This document shows positions 6,716 through 10,405 of a stretch of 10,405 bases of DNA, piece by piece. Each line of letters begins with the position of its first letter. The stretch's first letter is position 1. The position numbers and the translations under genes are program-made. This stretch comes from Methylophaga sp. (GTDB lineage: Bacteria > Pseudomonadota > Gammaproteobacteria > Nitrosococcales > Methylophagaceae): contig NZ_JAUSCC010000037.1 in the NCBI RefSeq assembly GCF_030651745.1, positions 1 through 10,405 of the forward strand, written 5' to 3'. The notes beneath the pieces were generated by a model. It was not told the DNA's origin. It made no database searches and saw only the letters and a program-made list of their open reading frames with translations.

Positions 6716-7234
6716 TCACGTCGCCTGATTATCCCAAATCTCTGGTTCAACACCATTTTCGGCGGTCCAGACCCGTTCACCGATGATCTTGAATTGTGCT
6801 ATCGACATGGCACCGCGTTTTTTACGGTTGCTGTCACGTTCATTAAGCGCTTGCTGGATAACGTCTTTAGTCGCATAAAACATTTCGACCGGCTGATATT
6901 CATCATCAAACAACACCAGCAACACCCCATCCCATTCCTGAGCGGGATTAAGCTGACCGATCCGCGGAGTGGATTTACTGCTATCAAAAATGGCCCGACC
7001 TTTAATCACCAGTTTCTGATCGGCTAATTCACCACTTTTACCTATGGCGTCATAACTGGAGTTCAAATTATCCAGCAACTGTAAATCCAGGGATTTTGAT
7101 GCGTCATAACGCGCAATTTCACCGGTCACAGGTAATGTGCTGCCTGTCGCCTGACGATAGCGTGCGGCCAGCTGTCGGGTTTCATGCATTAATTTATCGA
7201 TGGAATATAAATCCATTATTTCACTGGCCGCCAT
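6716..7234 (-). CDS. Hypothetical protein upstream of yoaA (DUF6998-like?)
   Basis: A 172-aa soluble protein. The N-terminal third is helical (SIDKLMHETRQLAARYRQATG). A middle section (LADQKLVIKGRAIFDSSKST, then WDGVLLVLFDDEYQPVEMFYAT) has the alternating strand pattern and charged residues of a small nuclease-like fold. The end (KKRGAMSIAQFKIIGERVW) looks conserved. It recalls proteins annotated as DUF6998, but I am not certain of that. Two starts are possible: ATG 7234 and ATG 7216. A perfect TATAAT at 7252-7257 would place the transcript start near 7245, leaving very little leader for 7234 and about 29 bases for 7216. The inner start (166 aa) is therefore quite possible; neither has a good Shine-Dalgarno. 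The pairing with yoaA hints at a DNA-related role, as inference only. Confidence 0.75.
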   Translation of the reverse strand: MAASEIMDLYSIDKLMHETRQLAARYRQATGSTLPVTGEIARYDASKSLDLQLLDNLNSSYDAIGKSGELADQKLVIKGRAIFDSSKSTPRIGQLNPAQEWDGVLLVLFDDEYQPVEMFYATKDVIQQALNERDSNRKKRGAMSIAQFKIIGERVWTAENGVEPEIWDNQAT

Positions 7235-7251
7235 TATTCATATATCGCTGC

Positions 7252-7257
7252 ATTATA
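7252..7257 (-). promoter_or_regulatory. Sigma70 -10 box for the 172-aa protein/yoaA pair
   Basis: On the minus strand these bases read TATAAT, a perfect -10 hexamer, placed 18 bases before ATG 7234. The spacer would run through the T-tract of the preceding terminator (7264-7271). The hexamer 17 bases upstream (GGCAGA) is a poor -35, so the promoter may be weak or need an activator. Confidence 0.5.
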
Positions 7258-7263
7258 CATCGC

Positions 7264-7300
7264 AAAAAAAACGGTCTGCCTGCTTTCGCAGACAAACCGT
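7264..7300 (-). terminator. Intrinsic terminator of the fae-like gene
   Basis: On the minus strand a stem formed by 7288-7293 and 7274-7279 (GTCTGC/GCAGAC, 8-base loop) is extended by outer pairs ACG/CGT, with a bulge on one side. An unbroken run of eight Ts (7271-7264) follows. It lies about 80 bases downstream of the Fae-like stop codon, which is the expected place for its transcript end. Confidence 0.8.
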
Positions 7301-7312
7301 AAATTTTGTCGA

Positions 7313-7364
7313 GGCTGTGAATAAAACTACTAAGGTCAGTTGACCCAAAAATATGACCACAGCC
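7313..7364. repeat. Nested inverted repeats in the fae-like 3' region
   Basis: An outer stem GGCTGTG (7313-7319)/CACAGCC (7358-7364) encloses a palindrome GGTCA-GT-TGACC (7334-7345). A further TGACC at 7354-7358 offers an alternative partner for GGTCA. The block sits between the Fae-like stop codon and its terminator. It may be a folded 3' untranslated RNA or a protein-binding palindrome; the sequence alone does not decide. Confidence 0.55.
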
Positions 7365-7381
7365 AATGCAAAAAAATTCAA

Positions 7382-7933
7382 TCAGGATTTTTTCGCATCC
7401 AGTTCTTTCTGATAATACTTGTGAACCAGTTTGTCCTGATTTTCCAGCAAGTAATCAATGCTAGGCTCATTGTTCATTGCTTTCTCGATTGCACGCGTAG
7501 TTGCACGGCGATGCACATCAAACAATGCTTCATGATCCAGATTTTCAACTGTAGTGATACCTGGGTTTAACCACACAGAAACAATAATGCCGAGATCGTT
7601 TGCTTTTTCTTTAGGAATAATGCCTTTACGCACTGCATCCAATACGCCATTGGCAATTGCACCTTGTACCGTACCCATCAGGATATTGGTATAGGCGGTG
7701 TTCTTAACAGTCACTTTACTGACCATAATGGTGGCTGGACGAACCTGAACATCAGTATTCATCAGCGCTAATACGCGCGAGTGACCTTTGACCTGATCAC
7801 CCATTAAATTCGCAAATGCGATTCCAACCGGTCCATCCAGTTCGCCGATAACGACTTCTGGTTCTGCAGCTGTTAATGGTGGGCCATCTGCGATCAGTGC
7901 TTCACCGGTTCGCATCACAATTCTTTCACTCAT
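7382..7933 (-). CDS. Formaldehyde-activating enzyme homologue (divergent Fae)
   Basis: Fae condenses formaldehyde with tetrahydromethanopterin to methylene-H4MPT in the cytoplasm of methylotrophs. This 183-aa protein covers the whole domain: GEALIADG, VVIGELDGPVGIAFANL, RPATIMVSKVTVKN, GTVQGAIANGVLDAVRKGIIP and MNNEPSIDYLLENQDKLVHKYY. Compared from memory with M. extorquens Fae, the active-site Lys (Lys73, in SKVTV) and Gln (Gln90, in TVQGA) are kept. The catalytic His is not: the aligned segment reads AEPEVVIG where Fae has AHIDLIIG, and there is no histidine before residue 51. It therefore resembles the Fae paralogues (Fae2/Fae3 type) of unclear function rather than the main enzyme. The start is fixed by AGGAG (7943-7947), nine bases upstream. 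It has its own promoter and terminator, so it is a single-gene unit. Family assignment is firm; Fae activity is doubtful. Confidence 0.92.
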   Translation of the reverse strand: MSERIVMRTGEALIADGPPLTAAEPEVVIGELDGPVGIAFANLMGDQVKGHSRVLALMNTDVQVRPATIMVSKVTVKNTAYTNILMGTVQGAIANGVLDAVRKGIIPKEKANDLGIIVSVWLNPGITTVENLDHEALFDVHRRATTRAIEKAMNNEPSIDYLLENQDKLVHKYYQKELDAKKS

Positions 7934-7971
7934 AAGCTATTGCTCCTTTTGTTGTGCTAAGAGAACAGCCC

Positions 7972-8000
7972 ATTATCCCGGTCTGCCCCCCATGTCGCAA
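7972..8000 (-). promoter_or_regulatory. Sigma70 promoter of the fae-like gene
   Basis: On the minus strand, TTGCGA (8000-7995) and GATAAT (7977-7972) are separated by exactly 17 bases. The -35 matches consensus at four of six positions and the -10 at five of six. Transcription would begin about 30 bases before the strong AGGAG site of the Fae-like gene. Confidence 0.65.
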
Positions 8001-8065
8001 CCTTATAAGCCTTTATGAGTACATCGATGCGGAGTAAACTGCATGGATTTGAGCTTGGATTCAGC

Positions 8066-8461
8066 ATGGCGAATATCGCAACACCCTATGAACGCATTGG
8101 CGGCGAAACTGGTGTCAGAAAACTCTGTCATACCTTCTACACCACCATGTGTGAAACACCGCAAACCCAGTTAATACGGGGTATGCATCCACAAAATATC
8201 CAAATCAGTGAAGATAAGTTATTTATGTTTTTAAGTGGTTGGTTGGGCGGACCTTCTTTATATATAGAAAAATATGGCCACCCGAGATTAAGAGCCAGAC
8301 ATTTGCCCTTTTCCATTGGCATAGAAGAACGTGATCAATGGTTGTATTGCATGGCACAGGCACTGAAATCAATGGATCTTGATCCGTTATTTGCCGAACA
8401 GTTAATGAGTTCATTTGCCCAGACCGCAGATTTTATGCGTAATCGACAAGAAATGGAGTAA
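8066..8461 (+). CDS. Group II truncated haemoglobin (TrHbO type)
   Basis: A small 2-on-2 globin that binds haem and O2, and probably handles O2, NO or peroxide. With the start at ATG 8066 it is 131 aa, the usual size. Expected residues are present: TPYERIGGETGVRKL at the N-terminus, Tyr25 as B10 (TFYTTM), the GHPRLRARHLPF segment with His79 as proximal F8 ligand, and Trp92 as G8 (ERDQWLYCM), typical of groups II and III. The frame is open upstream to ATG 8015, but those 17 residues are not family-like. Neither start has a strong Shine-Dalgarno. It is divergent from the Fae-like gene and is followed after two bases by the molybdopterin-domain gene, so the two are probably co-transcribed. Confidence 0.93.
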   Translation: MANIATPYERIGGETGVRKLCHTFYTTMCETPQTQLIRGMHPQNIQISEDKLFMFLSGWLGGPSLYIEKYGHPRLRARHLPFSIGIEERDQWLYCMAQALKSMDLDPLFAEQLMSSFAQTADFMRNRQEME

Positions 8462-8463
8462 AC

Positions 8464-9210
8464 ATGCATATCGGAGCCGTTATTATTGGTGATGAAATCC
8501 TCAGCGGCAAACGTCAGGATAAACACTTTAATCAATTACAGATGATGCTGGCCCAGCGTGGTCTGGAACTGAGTTGGACCTTGATTGTAGGCGATGATCC
8601 ACAACAGCTTGAGCGAGCATTACGCTATAGCATGAACAGCGAGGATCTGGTCTTCAGCTTTGGTGGTATCGGTGCCACACCCGATGATCGAACCCGGCAG
8701 ACCGTTGCCAAAATTGCTGATGTGCCTTTAATTCCGCACCCCGAAGCAATCGCAGAAATTGAAGCTCGTTTTGGTGAAACTGCTTATCCAAACCGTGTTT
8801 TGATGGGATATCTACCTGAAGGTTCACAGATAATTCCAAATACAATCAATCGCATACCGGGGTTTTCTTATGCGAATCATCACTTCACACCTGGCTTTCC
8901 GGAAATGGCCTGGCCAATGGTGGAATGGGTTTTAGATAACCGTTATGCACATTTAAAAAACCAGCGACCGGCTGCTGAGCAGATTATTTTTGTGCAGCGA
9001 GGACGTGAATCCGATCTGTTATCGGTAATGAATCAAATCGTTAATGATTATCCACAACTGAAATTATCCAGCCTGCCGCATTTGGGAGAGCCGCCACATA
9101 TTGAATTCAGTTTACGCGGTGAAGCAGATGAGGTTGAACAAGCCATGCAACTGATTAAACAGGCCATCGAACAAGCCGGTTTTGTCTGGTCTGATCAATT
9201 AATCCAGTAA
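8464..9210 (+). CDS. CinA/MoeA-like molybdopterin-binding-domain protein (COG1058)
   Basis: A 248-aa protein built around the MoCF-binding (MoaB/Mog) domain. It begins with HIGAVIIGDEILSGKRQDKH and carries the signature FSFGGIGATPDDRT at about 65-77, where the glycines and paired Asp residues contact molybdopterin or a nucleotide in related proteins. It lacks the C-terminal nicotinamide-nucleotide amidase domain of full-length CinA (about 400 aa). It corresponds to the short stand-alone form with an extra C-terminal alpha/beta part (IIFVQRGRESDLLSVMNQIV, PHIEFSLRGEADEVEQAM). Its substrate is not established. GGAG at 8455-8458, inside the end of the globin gene, is its Shine-Dalgarno, so translation is coupled. 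Its last 16 bases overlap the convergent transporter gene. Confidence 0.9.
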   Translation: MHIGAVIIGDEILSGKRQDKHFNQLQMMLAQRGLELSWTLIVGDDPQQLERALRYSMNSEDLVFSFGGIGATPDDRTRQTVAKIADVPLIPHPEAIAEIEARFGETAYPNRVLMGYLPEGSQIIPNTINRIPGFSYANHHFTPGFPEMAWPMVEWVLDNRYAHLKNQRPAAEQIIFVQRGRESDLLSVMNQIVNDYPQLKLSSLPHLGEPPHIEFSLRGEADEVEQAMQLIKQAIEQAGFVWSDQLIQ

Positions 9211-10109
9211 AACCACAGCGGCAAACTGACCATACACAGCACGGTGGTTAAGGTCACTGCTGCTGCATAAAGTGATGTATCCAAACCGTAGCGTTCACAG
9301 ATCACAATCCCGAATACCATGGTAGGCATCGCCGCCGATAAAATCACAGTGGTCATTATTTCGGTTGGCAGGTTTAATGCCTGAGTTACTAACCAGACAC
9401 CTGCAGGTGCAATAAACAAGGTAATAATCGCCACCGGCAATAACAGTGGCAGTAGGTTTAAACGCAGACTGTGCCAGCGAATACTCATTCCCAGTGCAAT
9501 CAGCATTAGTGGCACTACCCCACCCGACAGGGTTTGCAACGCAGAATGAATAACTTCCGGCCTTTCAACATCCAGCAAATTCAAAATGACAGCAATGGTC
9601 ACTGCCCATAACGGCGGGATTTTCGCCAGGCTTTTTAACGGATGCGAGGACTGATCGTGATTGCCATAATAGCCGGCCATTAACATGCCTAAAGTCATCA
9701 ACACCGGCGTACAGGCGAATAAGTCATATTGCAGAATAATGGCGTTTGACCAGCTTCCCAGCACTTGATCCAATACCGGTAAACCCAAGTAAGTCACATT
9801 GGGAAATGTCGCGGCCAAAATCAAAGCGCCTTTTTGGGCATTGGTCACTGGAATTCTTTTCAGCACCAACCAGATAGCGAGCGCTGCTGTCGCCAAACCA
9901 CTTATGGCCAATAACGAAATCTTCAGCGAATTGATATCCAGTGGTGCTTGCCAGATAACGTCAATCACCATTGCCGGCAACAATATATAAAACACCAGAT
10001 CGGTAAGCGCCCGACGATGTGCCAGCGCCGGAATATGTTTAGGCGCCAATGCTTGCCAAAGCGTACCACATGCAATTAGTACCGCCATTTGCGCCAAAAC
10101 TGTAAACAT
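9195..10109 (-). CDS. AEC-family permease (auxin efflux carrier/malate permease fold)
   Basis: An inner-membrane transporter of 304 aa with about ten hydrophobic segments arranged as two inverted five-helix repeats. Family marks are the broken-helix motif FPNVTYLGLPVL (about 102-113) in the first repeat and SAAMPTMVFGIVICERYGLD near the end of the second. Members export or import organic anions such as malate or malonate, or other small solutes; the substrate cannot be read from the sequence. The start ATG 10107-10109 has an AAGG stretch roughly nine bases upstream. The 3' end overlaps the convergent molybdopterin-domain gene by 16 bases, and no terminator is visible between the two, so their transcripts must run into each other. 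Confidence 0.92.
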   Translation of the reverse strand: MFTVLAQMAVLIACGTLWQALAPKHIPALAHRRALTDLVFYILLPAMVIDVIWQAPLDINSLKISLLAISGLATAALAIWLVLKRIPVTNAQKGALILAATFPNVTYLGLPVLDQVLGSWSNAIILQYDLFACTPVLMTLGMLMAGYYGNHDQSSHPLKSLAKIPPLWAVTIAVILNLLDVERPEVIHSALQTLSGGVVPLMLIALGMSIRWHSLRLNLLPLLLPVAIITLFIAPAGVWLVTQALNLPTEIMTTVILSAAMPTMVFGIVICERYGLDTSLYAAAVTLTTVLCMVSLPLWFYWIN

Positions 10110-10325
10110 CGGAAGACTACCTTCAAGGAAGAGTGAGAGATCGTATCAACGCAAAGATGAAAACAAAAGCACAATCCTTGCTGATTTTCGCCAATATCTC
10201 AGGATTTAGCTTGCTTGAGCGTTATCGCACAGGTAATGTTAGCCCGATTACTGGAGGATGCTGTAAAACGCCTGTCTCATGCTGATTCCAGCCTGATGAT
10301 GCCTTTCATATTGAGGTTGTATCTT
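10110..10325. other. Intergenic region between divergent transporter and lapD-like gene
   Basis: No established gene is visible. A 42-codon frame from about 10157 (MKTKAQSLLIFANISGF...) has no family resemblance and no good ribosome site. TTGCTT (10211-10216) and TAATGT (10234-10239), 17 bases apart, are a weak promoter candidate for the lapD-like gene. GAGG at 10313-10316 is that gene's Shine-Dalgarno. Confidence 0.4.
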
Positions 10326-10405
10326 ATGTCTTTATCAAAACAATTACTTATCTTGCTAACGCTGATTTTTCTGATTGTGTTCTCAGTAAATTTTGTCATG
10401 AGCAT
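10326..10405 (+). CDS. LapD/MoxY-type membrane c-di-GMP protein, N-terminus only
   Basis: The window ends after 26 codons. The peptide MSLSKQLLILLTLIFLIVFS followed by VNFVMS is a short positive start plus one transmembrane helix. It strongly resembles the N-terminus of LapD-like GGDEF-EAL receptors (LapD_MoxY_N family), which have a periplasmic domain after this helix and control surface adhesins via the LapG protease. The Shine-Dalgarno GAGG (10313-10316) stands nine bases before the ATG. With only one helix visible the assignment is tentative; another GGDEF or sensor membrane protein is possible. Confidence 0.55.
   Translation, partial: MSLSKQLLILLTLIFLIVFSVNFVMS

Noticed and set aside
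7340..7570. Plus-strand 76-codon frame antisense to the fae-like gene
   Set aside because: It lies over a well-supported minus-strand gene and its terminator region and has no ribosome site or family features.
10157..10285. 42-codon frame between the transporter and the lapD-like gene as a small gene or LapG remnant
   Set aside because: No Shine-Dalgarno, no recognisable motif, and nothing of the Cys-His-Asp protease pattern of LapG.

Overview
The window looks like chromosomal DNA of a gammaproteobacterial methylotroph, most likely Methylophaga or a close relative. The clues are a formaldehyde-activating-enzyme (Fae) homologue, a pterin-4a-carbinolamine dehydratase, gammaproteobacterial-type YoaA and group II truncated haemoglobin genes, moderate-to-low GC, and a dif site matching the E. 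coli dif at 25 of 28 positions. The genus is an inference from these genes; no rRNA or other phylogenetic marker is present.

Layout. (1) Bases 1-2017: a gene-poor leader, then a long-form SelO protein AMPylase gene (+). (2) Bases 2018-3300: a degraded stretch. Two diverged direct copies of a ~130-bp repeat, each holding the same AT-rich hairpin, bracket the 3' remnant of a diguanylate cyclase gene (-), abutting a 5'-truncated SDR/epimerase-like gene (+) and a small, possibly frameshifted ORF. (3) Bases 3397-3424: a chromosomal dif site (XerC/XerD recombination), which places the window at the replication terminus. (4) Bases 3600-4723: a compact + strand cluster of a 94-aa unknown protein, a PCD/DCoH-family dehydratase and a DUF2237 protein. 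(5) Bases 4751-7257: a - strand pair, a 172-aa unknown protein followed by the YoaA/DinG-family Fe-S helicase, preceded by a perfect TATAAT. (6) Bases 7264-8000: a monocistronic Fae-like gene (-) with a clear promoter, a strong Shine-Dalgarno, a structured 3' region and an intrinsic terminator. (7) Bases 8066-9210: a + strand pair, truncated haemoglobin and a CinA/MoeA-like molybdopterin-binding-domain protein. (8) Bases 9195-10109: a convergent AEC-family transporter whose 3' end overlaps the previous gene by 16 bases. (9) Bases 10326-end: the first codons of a probable LapD-type c-di-GMP receptor.

How it fits together. The right two thirds is ordinary, tightly packed housekeeping and accessory sequence. 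The left third is typical of terminus DNA: gene fragments and repeats pile up beside dif. The points most worth following are the dif site with its adjacent gene graveyard, the repeated hairpin that follows related C-terminal coding ends, and the Fae homologue that lacks the catalytic histidine. I found no CRISPR array, tRNA, rRNA, transposase, integrase or convincing new defence system.
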